64,000 nt of DNA from the NCBI GenBank assembly GCA_916700875.1, contig CAKAKS010000022.1, forward strand, positions 11,926,013-11,990,012, written 5' to 3'. Under the pieces are notes generated by a model. The model made no database searches. It saw nothing but the letters and a program-made list of their open reading frames with translations, and was not told the origin of the DNA. Origin of the DNA: Sebastes aleutianus (taxonomy: Eukaryota > Chordata > Actinopteri > Perciformes > Sebastidae). Positions within the stretch are counted from its first letter, which is position 1. Every line of letters starts with the position of its first letter. Made by a program: the position numbers and the translations under genes. Shown in pieces: positions 49,549 through 60,606 of the stretch.

Positions 49549-49890
49549 ACACCCATCCATATCATTATTGGACGGTCAGAGCAGCTGGCGTAGTATAAAG
49601 AGCGAGAAAGTCCGCGTAGGGTGGGTTGGATGGGTCAAACAAATGCAGGACTTTCACCCAGGAGACCGCTGTTCATGTCCCATGTGAAACCGAGTTAACA
49701 TTGACTTATTTCACCATAGTTTTGTTACATAACTTCTGTCCCAAAGTAACACAATGGACTTATTTTACATAACAAACATACTTATTTTAATCCAAACCAC
49801 GATCTTTTCCTAAACCTAAACCAAGTCGTTTTGTTGCGTAAGTAAACCTAAAAACGAAGTAATCACATGTTGGAAGTTTATTTTGAAAAG
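49549..49890 (+). repeat. Interspersed repeat family V
   Basis: It shares GTAGTATAAAGAGCGA, ACTTTCACCCAGGAGACCGC and CAAGTCGTTTTGTTGCGTAA with 34740-35130 and 63089-63420. Confidence 0.7.
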
Positions 49891-50989
49891 ACACTATGCA
49901 TGGAACGTTATTTATGCTATGTCACTTGGTCCGACCTTGAAATTACGCCGTGGGTGGGTTTACATTGGAGTTAGTTGAAACCCTGGTTTGTCGCTGATGC
50001 CGAGTTGCACTTACCAAGCGGCGGTAATTGACGAGTTGGGAGTGAGAATGGGTTGCTGTGTAACGTCGTGGTATTTATACGCCTTCCTGTCAGACCGGGT
50101 TGTTCGATACTATTATAAAATCAGGCGTCATCATAACAAGCAGTAAGTCAATACAAACTGACTAATCAGTTTCTCCACACTGGCATCTCACTAAAGGCTG
50201 CATCAGTGTCTCTTTTCACACAGTACACAGTGATAAATTGTGCGTAGAGGCATCAGACACTCACACACACGCTGATATTGAATTGTGGGAATATGGGAGT
50301 AACTCAATAAAGCAGACGGCAGACAGAGGAGCTGTTACTGTTTGCAGACCTGTGGGAGACAAGAAAAGAAGTAGTCTCCAGCTCTGACTGTGTGAACACT
50401 GTATAAGGCCATAAAAAGGAAATGTGGAACACGCTGAGATCGTGCCCTTTATTGCATTTTGCCTTTTATACTACAAGCGGTGACAATGAGCAGAGAAACC
50501 CAGGGACTGTTTCTATTTCAAGCGCTCTTGTAATGAAGTGCTGAGGATTATATTGATCTGCTTGAAATTGCAAGTTCGGGTTCCCATCGAGACCGGTTAC
50601 GGCCCGCGAGAACTAGTCCGGCGGGAGTTGTATTGGCAGATGAGAGAGCTGGCAATGAGGCGAGTCATCACAGTGATGCTAATCAGCCATTAATCAAACG
50701 GCTCTACTCAGAGTCTCATGTACCTGTATATGAAATTATACACAATGTTGGCTATAAATGTCTTGGCACCAGTTGCGGTCCCCTGATCCCCACACCTATC
50801 GGCGCACTTGCTTGTCATTCCCCAATTAACCTTCCGCTAAGCTTCGCCCCCCTTAGTTACTGTTGCTACGCCTGTCAAGCTCTCTGTTCCTACACAACAA
50901 ATAATGCAATTTACAATGATACAGTAACGCTGGCAGATTTGCCACTTGAAATTCTCACTAATTCTTTAAACAATGGGTTATTGATTTAA
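49891..50989. other. lin7a intron 1, unassigned
   Basis: No repeat recognised. The stretch 50680-50960 is mixed in composition and might be a conserved non-coding block; a plus-strand open frame crosses it (50633-50989) but has no domain or splice sites. Confidence 0.35.
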
Positions 50990-51184
50990 AAACGAAACCT
51001 ATTATGCTCATTTTCAGGTGCATACTTGTATTTTGGGCTTCTACCAGAACATGTTTACATGCTTTAATGTTAAAAAAACGCTTGGGCTTTGTAAATTTGC
51101 AGACCTTTTACATGCACAAAAAGCTATGTAACACAATAAAGGAAAGGGAAAAAAGCACAAAAGCATAAATGGTCCCCTTTAATT
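50990..51184 (+). mobile_element. MITE family A, short copy
   Basis: TACCAGAACATGTTTACATG and a right end ATGGTCCCCTTTAATTAA relate it to 1362-1875. The left terminus is degraded. Confidence 0.6.
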
Positions 51185-51229
51185 AATTCAGAGGAATAGA
51201 AAAAGCATTCTTATCATTTTTAGCCAGCA

Positions 51230-51610
51230 ACCATCAATTTTGCCAAAAACATCTGGGTAAGTGAAGCGTGACGGACTCGAAAGTTGTAATTCCACCGTTT
51301 TGGCCACAACAAAAATTTGCTTCAAAGCCCGGAGCACTTCCTGGGGGCTTGCACATAAAGCTACTACAAGGAACTTTCATTTTGTGTTGATTTTGGCGAC
51401 CCCTGTGGACAAAAGCGGTAGTGTTTCCATGAGCACCACCGCATCGTGTCGTAAAGATCTGCAACTGCCAGACTCCCTTTAGAAAACCGCCCATTTTACT
51501 GCAGCAGGGTCCGACACTTCCGCAGAGTCTGAGCTGAAGGAATTTCTGGTTAACGTGCGTGCCGTAAATCGTTTTGTCCTATGTTGCGGGGAATCAGACC
51601 CGATGACAGG
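51230..51610 (+). repeat. Interspersed repeat family T, second copy
   Basis: Inverted relative to 28797-29200, sharing GAGTCTGAGCTGAAGGAATT, TAAATCGTTTTGTC and CTACAAGGAACTTTCATTTT (as complements). Confidence 0.65.
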
Positions 51611-51751
51611 CATTGAGAATAACTACCGGCATATAGAAATAGACAATCTTCTCTCTGATGGTCTCGTTTGCTTTTGTAAGTCTTAAAGAGGCATAAAGTA
51701 TTACATTGAGACTGTTTCATAACCAGTTAAAAGTTCCTTGTAGTAACTTGC

Positions 51752-51985
51752 AAAACCTGCAATGACTGATTTTGGCCACTTGGGGGCAGCAGAAACAAGA
51801 TGTGAATACAGCATTGACAAATCATCATATTTAAAGTTGATATGGCGAATCTCTTTGCAAGCAGTTCAGTATGTATACTTACGGAGCAACATTAGCATTC
51901 ATCTGGAGTGTTGTGTTGACCACCTGGCAAACGAAAGGCCAATATTCATATTCACAGCCAGCGTTTAACTATTTTCATCTGAAAA
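51752..51985 (+). repeat. Fragments of repeats seen at 5440 and of family D
   Basis: GGCCACTTGGGGGCAGCAGA matches 5450-5470 in style. GAGCAACATTAGCATTCATC and the following text match family D (41757-42150). Confidence 0.6.
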
Positions 51986-53520
51986 TAAATCCACCATATG
52001 GGGTTTTAAAGAGCTGATATTCTGCTAAGTATGCCATATTGATATTTTCTATCAAGGTTTTCGGGTCAGTATTTTTTCCCTCTATGTCTGAATATCAAAA
52101 AACACAGATTGTGAATAGCTTGTAAATGAGCTGGTACACTTCCAAGCAGCAAGGGCATCTGTCTCTGAGGTTTATGAGCATTTCTTTCTCATTAAACGGA
52201 GGTCAGAGGCCATCCAGGAAAGAGTTTTTCACCCTCCTCTGCTGTTATTTGCTCTCACATGCTCATTAGCACCATTTTCTTTATCCACATCAAGGACTTC
52301 ATGGGCGTCGGGAACTTCAAAGATTGATATTGCAGACATTTTTGGTGCTGCTTTTATCTCGCTGATCAAAAGTGACGCCTGCCCATTTCCTGTTGTAATC
52401 TTTCCAACTTGAATTCGGGTAATTTTAAATTCCACCAGCTTTGCATCAAACATTTACGACTATTGTAATAACGGTAATGCTGTCAGCGTGCTCCAGTCAA
52501 TATATGTCATGTCTCTTTGCAGTTTTATCCCAACGTAAAAAGCACAGGGACACATAAAAGTTGATTAGTGTCCACACAAAATGGGTGGTAATAATCATAT
52601 AGCTCTCTGGTTCACACGGAGCAGCTCAGAGGTAATGAAACGCTGGCACTGTATTAGCACATTTACCCTTTATTGCTTCCAGTGATATCTAATCTCTGTG
52701 TGTGAAGATTTTCTGCTTCGTCGCCACACTGTTTTCCACACACAAGGGAGATACCGTGTGGTGTAAACAAATCAAAGTATGATCTTAGTGTTGCATGAAA
52801 ACTGGCACATGCCTGCTGGATTATTTCCAGCGCATAATATCGTGCAAGAAAACCCCCTTTTGTTTGCGTCTTCAGTTCTGAGCCACACGGATTTAAGCAA
52901 AACTGCCCCATGAGTGCACTTCAATATCCACTGCTCTGTACGCTTGATGTAAAAGTGGGACATCAGATGAGCTGTGTGACTGATCAGAGGGATGTAAAAA
53001 AAAAAAAAAAAACCCAGGGGAAGAGGCATTGAATTGGCTGATTGTGTTCCATGACGGCGCAGCTGAGATGACTGCAGGGGATCGCGGTTACGTCACATTA
53101 ACAGGAAAGGATTCCCGAATCAGATGTGCAGCGGAATGACATATTACATTACCTAACAGTCTGGCAGTGACAGGGTGGAAAATAAAGCTCCTGGATGACC
53201 CCTTTGCACTCTGATAACAGTGACATGGTGAAAGATCACACTCCATGTCATGTTGTACCTAGAAAAGAGGCCGACAGAACAAACGAAACACAGCTGAAGA
53301 TAACACTAAGTATGTGCTCGACACCCACATGGTGTGCCTGTTATATGCACGGTCTATGAATAACTTCAGCTGGAGGGTAACACAGGAAATACGATCCCAC
53401 CCGTAACTCTGCTATGCAATAACAGCATGCATGAACGCTGCTGGATTTAACTCTTTTACAATATGTCATAAATAGATAATAAACTGTATTTTCAAGCCAT
53501 GCATTATTGACTTCACCAGT
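51986..53520. other. lin7a intron 1, unassigned
   Basis: No gene recognised. A minus-strand open frame at 52229-52453 (74 codons) is not low-complexity, but it has no domain that I know. There is a poly-A run at 52997-53012. Confidence 0.35.
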
Positions 53521-53754
53521 GGTGGAACAAGCACTGTATTTAAGGTACTTGTACTTTACAGAACATTTTCAGTAGCACTTAGTATGTCTATAATGCATTA
53601 TTTTACAATCTGCTTTTATAGCACTGTGTAATTATAGTTATAAGCACTCATAAATATTCATTATCATTTCTAACAATCATAACACATTACAAAGCATTTT
53701 ATCATGACTTATAATATCAAGTATCATAATACTTAATAGTTGCTGGTCACTACA
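53521..53754 (+). repeat. Family S fragment and AT-rich sequence
   Basis: GTGGTGGAACAAGCACTGTA and GGTACTTGTACTTTACAG resemble the ends of family S (18694-19606), heavily shortened. The remainder is TAATGCATTA-type AT-rich repeat. Confidence 0.5.
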
Positions 53755-53990
53755 GGGATAATGTACAGCAAGTAATATAAAATAAACCCAACCTGAAGGG
53801 GTTTATTTCACAACAATGACCCGCTAGCTGTACATTATCCCGCTTATTATACGGCTACTTACTTAAGAAATCAATAATTTGACACAAAAACGGTCAGCCA
53901 GAGTCCGACATCAGATCTGCGCCCATAGCAACGGTCTGCTATAAAGCAATAACAGACCGTAGAACGCGATGATTGACCAATCAGAATTGA
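53755..53990. mobile_element. Palindromic element family C
   Basis: GGGATAATGTACAGC (53755-53769) and GCTGTACATTATCCC (53827-53841) are a perfect 15-base inverted pair. Inside them AATAAACCC and GGGTTTATT form a second pair. The flank to about 53990 includes CAACGGTCTGCTATAAAGCA. Part of it recurs at 48107-48150. Probably a foldback or MITE. Confidence 0.65.
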
Positions 53991-54139
53991 GTATTCAACA
54001 AAGCCGTGTAATAATGCATTATAATCAGTGTTATAATGCATTATTATATGATTATTCTACATGGTCATTGGGTGCTGCTTCAAGTGAAGTACTAAAATAC
54101 CTGACGTATAGGCAGATATAATATATTACAAGCTGGTTA

Positions 54140-54460
54140 TAAGTCACTATAAGCAACATTAACATTCAGTTGGAGTCTTGTCTCTAGCCACCTGATGAAT
54201 GTAAATTCAATATTCACTCTCCTTGAGCTCCGTTTTGGGATTCAAGCGACTCCTGAGGGAAATATCCGGCTATTTAGCTGCTAAATGCTCTGCTACGTTC
54301 ACCAGCTAGATGCTGACTGTGTCTGCCTGCTGAGCAGGTAGTGCACAAAACCCAAAACTATAAGCTAAATGCTTTGTAGAGCTGAGGAGAACAAAGTCAG
54401 GTGATAGTAGTCATAGTCATTTGATCCCTCGAAAATACAAAAATATTGATTATGCACCTT
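54140..54460 (+). repeat. Interspersed repeat family D
   Basis: AAGCAACATTAACATTCAGT, TTAGCTGCTAAATGCTCTGC and GTGTCTGCCTGCTGAGCAG match 41757-42150. Confidence 0.65.
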
Positions 54461-56915
54461 TAACCTCTGTTATTTATCTTTATATTCCATCCTTGCACTG
54501 CTCTCCTGTGAACATTTCTCGCCTCCTATGCCACACCCAGCTGCACAGCTGTTCCCAGGGGTTTCAGTTTATATACCTGCCGTTTCCTCTCAGCTCTCCA
54601 CCAAATCGCCTGTTGTGCAACTCAGTCTTTGCATTCTGGCCTTGTTGTTCCCGCCTTCCTGTCTTGTTACGTCTCTTCGCTTGACTTTTTGCACCCTCTG
54701 CCTGCATGCCTCGCCCTTTTTGAAGGGGCAGACTTTACCAGGTCCCCAACTAAAAGGGCCCCAAACAGCTATAGATTTATTAAGATGTTTAGATATGGAA
54801 AATGTTGAATTATGTTACTATTCTAGCTCATTGTACACAGAAATAACTTACAAAAGGCCACTTAAAAATATGCAACTCAACTCTATACTACTTACTGTGT
54901 ACTTCTACTTCAGAGGAAAACATTGTATTACTACATTTACCTGACAGAGAAATGTTACTGGTTATGTTGCAGATTCAGATTTGACTCACACAACAATTAA
55001 AATATAATGCATTATTATTCAGTAAACTATTATATTAGAATTGAAAGCTCCACCTTGAACAGACATTAAGTAAATTTAAGTACATTGTGCTGATTATACC
55101 TCTCTTTCACTCTTCACTTAAAGAAAACATTTGAATGCAGGACTTGTACTGTGCGGTATTAATAGTTTTACTGTTAATAGTTAATAGAATGTTAATAGAA
55201 ATTCTTTGTAACATAGATATTAAACATTATGGCCATAACTAAACAGGTCTCAAACCATGTATTTTGTAGGTACATGTAGCTACATACTTCTGAGACGTTA
55301 TAGCTGGCCCTAACAAGAAAAGAAAAAAAAAGAAAACTAAATATATAAAAATTAAAACTAAACCTTTCTGAAAAACTGAAACTAAAACTAGCAAACAAAC
55401 TGAAAACTAAACTAAACTTGAATAAAATAAAATAAAAACTAATGGAAAGTTCAAAACTATTATAACCTGGACACAGTGAACCTTGTTTTTACCTGTTTGC
55501 CTCACTTGTCCATTTGAGTCTGTCTTAATGAGCTGCGACATAAATAAATATTTCAATACTTCTGCCACCACCGGACTTCACAGTAATCCTGACCAAATCA
55601 CTGGAAATACAGCAGAGGGAAATCAAGTTCAGCCCTCAAGTGCTTTATTGTACTGTTCTAGACTTCAATCTCAACCCAGAGACCCTCTGGGGGCCCTTGG
55701 GGGATTCATTGGGTCCAGATGTGTGCAACATCTGTACACGTTTTTACATCCGCCTCAGTGAAAACTATATGCTCCACGTTGACAACGGAAAGTCTGCCAA
55801 ATTTAGCATATCTCTGAAGCAAACAGCCTGTATGCAATTAGGTCATTCACACTGTGTAGTTTGACAGGCTCCTCTCCAAAGGAAGAGAAAGGGGAGCTGA
55901 TGCTGCTGTATCTAAATGAGGATTTTCTTTTTTAAAGAAGGGTGACACAAGAAAATCTTTTTCTCTCATTATCTGGCAGAAAAAGGCTTTAGGAGAAAAC
56001 ACACCGAGATAGCGCAGTGTGCAAAGGAAAACTCACGACTCGTAATTACAGAGTATCTTTTGACGTCTTTGAGGAGTTGTGACACCAATCAGAATAACTT
56101 GTGTGCACGCCACGTCAGGATACAGTTACAGTGTAATGCACCGCTGCCATATTAAGCAGAGTGATAACACCGGCAGAGATCCTGTCAGTACTTAATTTCC
56201 CTCTTCTATCTAAGGATGGGGGGATTCTCATTAGTGATACTTAATGATTAAACGAGCTAAGTTTAAAGCAAGTTTTTTAATTACGTGACTGTCAAGACTT
56301 CACTAATACACTCTCGGAGCAAAGTTCCCATTGTGTGCTAATGATGGAGTCACAATATTGCTCACTACTCTTAAACACAGCGTTTAAGTCAAACTAAAAC
56401 CTGTGATTTCTTTTTTTTTAAATAACTGTGCCCAACAGATTTTTACAGCTGGCTTTTTCCTCCGCTTTTATGCTCTCATACCATCAAGTATTAAAGGTGC
56501 TCTAGTGCTTCAAACAGAATTAAAATACTAGTAAATGTCCCAAAACGTTTCATGCAATATTCCATTTCTTTTTCACATCAAACTGCAAGATCCTGTAGGA
56601 ATATGTGTCGAGGACCAGACGCCTTATGGTGTCTTCGAGTGGGATCGTGTTTACTGTGTTCGCAAGAAGAGTGGGAAGACAACATCCATTTGTGTTGTTG
56701 GTTGCTTGGCAACACGACTTTAATCACTTCAACGGCAAACATGTAGTGTACTTGACATCCCACGGAAATATGACCTTGTGACATTAATTTCGAAGGCAGT
56801 GTTACAACACAGATTTGATATGAAGGGAAACAAGCGAGGTAGGAAAACATTCAATGTTAATGGACCTCAACAACTTGGATTTCTATTGGATGATTAGAAA
56901 CTGAATGCAACAAGT

Positions 56916-56922
<7 letters not shown>
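54461..56922. other. lin7a intron 1, unassigned
   Basis: No gene recognised. An A-rich patch at 55317-55440 repeats AAACTAAA-type words. Short open frames at 56535-56850 lack domains. Confidence 0.4.

Positions 56923-56967
<45 letters not shown>
56923..56967. repeat. (TC)n microsatellite
   Basis: About 22 TC units with no interruption. Confidence 0.95.
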
Positions 56968-56969
<2 letters not shown>

Positions 56970-56999
56970 AGGCGGTAGAAAAGCTTTCTGACTAACTAA

Positions 57000-57600
57000 G
57001 GTAGAAATTACCACCTAGCAGTTGTATGCCTCCATCAACAAGCCAAGTTGCAGTTTTTCATCCATGTCTGTCAGCGTGCAATAAGAACGCCATTTGTGCT
57101 TTAGACATGTCGTTTCCATGCCATGTAGTCTGTAAAGACTGCAATGTAATGACGGAGAATAAAAGGGGAGAAAGATTATTCCGTAATGATTGGCATCCTT
57201 TTGCCTTAACCCACCACTGCCGCAGTTGTATGCCTCCACCAACCAGTCAAGTTGCAGTTTACATCCACGTCCGTCCAAAATTTCATCACTTCATCATTTT
57301 ATCCTGATAGACATTTGTGTGAAATTGTCATAAATAGCATATAAATTCTTGAGTTATGGCCAAAAGCGTGTTTTGTGAGGTCACAGTGACGTTTGACCAG
57401 CAACATCTAATCAGTTCATCCTTGAGTCCGAGTGGACGGTTGTGCCAAATTTCACGAAATTTGCTCAAGGCGTTCCTGAGATATCACAATAGGACAGATA
57501 TGAGGTCACAGTGACCTTGACCTTTAACCTTTGACCACCAAATTCAATGCAGTGCATCCTTGGATCCAAGTGGACGTTTGTGCCAAACTTCAAGAAATTC
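57000..57600 (+). repeat. Common teleost repeat with internal duplication
   Basis: GCAGTTGTATGCCTCCA is present twice (about 57017 and 57223), each followed by CAACCAGTCAAGTTGCAGTT or a close variant. Then come GAGGTCACAGTGACCTTGAC and CTTGGATCCAAGTGGACGTT, typical of a widespread fish element. No coding frame. Confidence 0.65.
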
Positions 57601-57659
57601 CCTCTGTGGATGTATTATTTTTTTTTAATATTTGTCTACATAAAAATGTATCAATAAGA

Positions 57660-57723
57660 CCTTTAATATTGTATTCCATTTCTGCTAATAGATCCCCTAA
57701 TTGTTACACACTGTTCCTTTAAA
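57660..57723. mobile_element. MITE family E, right-end fragment
   Basis: TATTGTATTCCATTTCTGCT, AATAGATCCCCTAATTGTTA and CACACTGTTCCTTTAA match the right end of 63588-63936. Confidence 0.65.
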
Positions 57724-58110
57724 AACGTATATTCATACTCGTATTAACTAGCAATGTAAAGTACTGCAGCAGTTGTGATTTCTTATCATAACAAATCCCA
57801 TATTGAACAAAACAGTTCTCACTCCATATTACTAGCTTTAACGTACAATATATAATGTTATCTAATCACAAAGAGACATTTGCTCAGCTCATCAGACATT
57901 CATTATCTGTTCACAAAAGCCCTTTAAAGAGTCTTGTTTTTTTTTAAAGAATAATACAATTCAATGCAAAAAAAAGAAAGGTGGCATAAGATGACGATAA
58001 CTGTCATTGTCTGTGTGGCCCCGTACTCTGGAAACTCATTTCTCTGAGCTCATCTAACGTCAGACTGACTAATAAAGGTCATCCTCATCATTTGCTGATT
58101 AGAGAAAAGG

Positions 58111-60606
58111 CACAGAGCTGAACAAAGCCACAGTGACACGTAATAAAGGCTTCAACGCTCGACAAGGCTGCTCAACATTGTTGTGCGGACGTGTTCGCAC
58201 TGGGCAGCGCTCCAATTAGTCCATTTTATAACAGCGGCAGAACTGAGTGTAACTCATTGTCAGCACTTAGAAGTGCCGTTTTGACAAAAGTGCAGCGATG
58301 TAAACAAAAAAACGCTCAGATCAAAGGTTGAACTCATTAAACTATGCGGCCACTAAATCTCTGAAAATCACTAATTCTACTTAAATGACCTTTCCTCTGA
58401 CCCCTCTCCTACCTTTGCACCCTAAAGGAGATGCTATCTGGGATGCAATGCGTGCTCGAATAAACTGTCCTGAAAAGACCTTCCCATCTGCCACCGCCAC
58501 TTTGACCTTGGCGCCCTTGGTAACTCTGCTGCTAATTCCATCCATAATAAGTGAAATAATCACTCTGAATGAGTAAAATGGGACGACAGGGTTTTACCGA
58601 ACAAATCCCATGCCAAGAGAATTAGCTCTAATTTGTCCTACTGCGGCGATCCCCTCGAAGCACGACAAATAAATCACTCCTTGAGGGCTAATGGCTCTAG
58701 TGGGAGCCTGTGGTGAAAGCAGAGACCGAAAAAACATTGCACTTATTGTCTTCTTCATCCTCACTAATTACTGGACAGTGTCCCTCCAAGACAATGACTC
58801 CAGGAACCTTTATTGATGCATTAAACGGAGGTGGGTTGAGTGACGTCAGCTTGTCAGCAACCCTCTAATCCTTCAAACCGCTGGTGTGACTGAGAGCATG
58901 TGATGGGAATAAGGTCTGGACTCAAATCAGTGAACCCGCCGTGATCTCTCAGAGGGAAAACAAGACTGGGGCAGTAGAGTGCTGCACATATTCCCTTCAG
59001 TCTATTAAGACAGGAGGCTATAAACTGTACAGAGACTCACCAAAGCTTGACACACATGGAAGAAAATCAAAAGGAGTTGTACATGAAAGAGCGAAGGCTT
59101 CGTTCTAGATTTGCCAGCACACAGCTGAACACAGTGACACGCAATGAAGGCTTCAACAACATCATTGTGTGGACGTGTTCACACTGGGCAGCGCTCCACT
59201 TTTCTGGAACAATTAGTCAAACGGTGGCAGAACTGATTGTAATTCATTTTCAGCACTTAGAAGTGCCGTTTTGACAAAATTGCATCGATGTAAATAAACA
59301 GGCTCAGATCAGAGGCTGAGCTCATTAAACCATGCGGTCGTGATCAAACCTCTTAAACATGAGGATCCTCAAATGACCTTCCTCTGACCACTCTCCTACC
59401 TTCATACCCTGAGAGATGCTACCTGGGATGCCACACTAGAATAAACTGTCCTGAAAAGGCCTCGCCATCTGCCATCGCCACCGCCACTTTGACCTTGGTG
59501 CCCCTGGCAAATCTGCTGCCAAGTGTCCCTCCAAGACAATGACTCTAAGAACCTTTTATTTTTGTATTAAACGGAGGTAGGTTGAGATATCAACAGCTAC
59601 GAGTGACGTCAGCTTGTCAGCAACCCTCTAATCCTTCAAACCGCTGGTGTGACTGAGAGCATGTGATGGGAATATGGTCTGGCCTCAAATCAGTGAACTC
59701 GTCATGATCTCTCAGAGGGGAAAACAAAGTCTGGGGCAGTAGAGTGCTGCACATATTCCCTTCAGTCTATAAAGACAGGATGCTATAAACTGTACTGCTA
59801 TTGTGTGACTCACCAAACCTTGACACAGAGGGAATAACACCAAAGGAAGGAGCGATCGCTTCTCTCTAGAGTTGCCAGCACAGAGCTGCACAGTGACACG
59901 TAATGAAGGCTTCAATGCTCCACAACATTGTTGTGTCGATGTGCTCGCACTGGGCAGTGCTCCAGTTTTCTGCTACAATTAGTCAGAACTGAGTGTAATT
60001 CATTTTCAGCACTTAGAAGTGCCGTTTTGACAAAATTGCATCGATGTAAATAAACAGGCTCAGATCAGAGGCTGAGCTCATTAAACCATGCGGTCGTGAT
60101 CAAACCTCTTAAACCTGAGGATCCTCAAATGACCTTTCCTCTGACTCCTCTCCTACCTTCGTACCCTGAGAGATGCTACCTGGGATGCCACGCTAGAATA
60201 AACTGTCCTGAAAAGGCCTCGCCATCTGCCATCTGCCACTTTGACCTTGGTGCCCTTGGCAACACTGCTGCCAAGTGTCCCTCCAAGACAATGACTCTGA
60301 GAACCTTTACTTCTGTATTAAACGGAGGTAGGTTGAGATATCAACAGCTACGAGTGACGTCAGCTTGTCAACAACCCTCTAATCCTACGAATCGTTGAGA
60401 GCATGTCATGGGAATAAGGTCTGGTGAACTCGCCATGATCTCTCAGAGGGACAACAAAGACTAGGGCAGTAGAGTGCTGCATATTCCCTTCAGTCTATTA
60501 CGACAGGATGCTATAAACTGTACAGAGACTTGCCAAACCTTGACACACAGGGACGAAAACCAAAAGGGGTCGTACTTGAAGCTGCGTGGGCTTCTTTCTA
60601 GAGTGA
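58111..60606 (+). repeat. Tandem triplication (units of about 995, 760 and 740 bases)
   Basis: Units at about 58111-59105, 59106-59865 and 59866-60606 share GTGACACGTAAT, CAGCACTTAGAAGTGCCGTT, ATAAACTGTCCTGAAAAG, GTGTCCCTCCAAGACAATGA and GTGACGTCAGCTTGTCA in the same order. Anchor spacings are about 990 and 756. Units 2 and 3 both lack about 235-250 bases present in unit 1 (about 58545-58790) and both have an added ATATCAACAGCTACG. No coding function; open frames in it are short and unrecognised. Confidence 0.85.

Noticed and set aside
50633..50989. 118-codon plus-strand open frame in lin7a intron 1
   Set aside because: No recognisable domain, no splice sites or promoter; more likely chance or a non-coding block.
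58381..58563. Minus-strand open frame within the tandem triplication
   Set aside because: The other two units do not keep the frame, so it is not under coding constraint.
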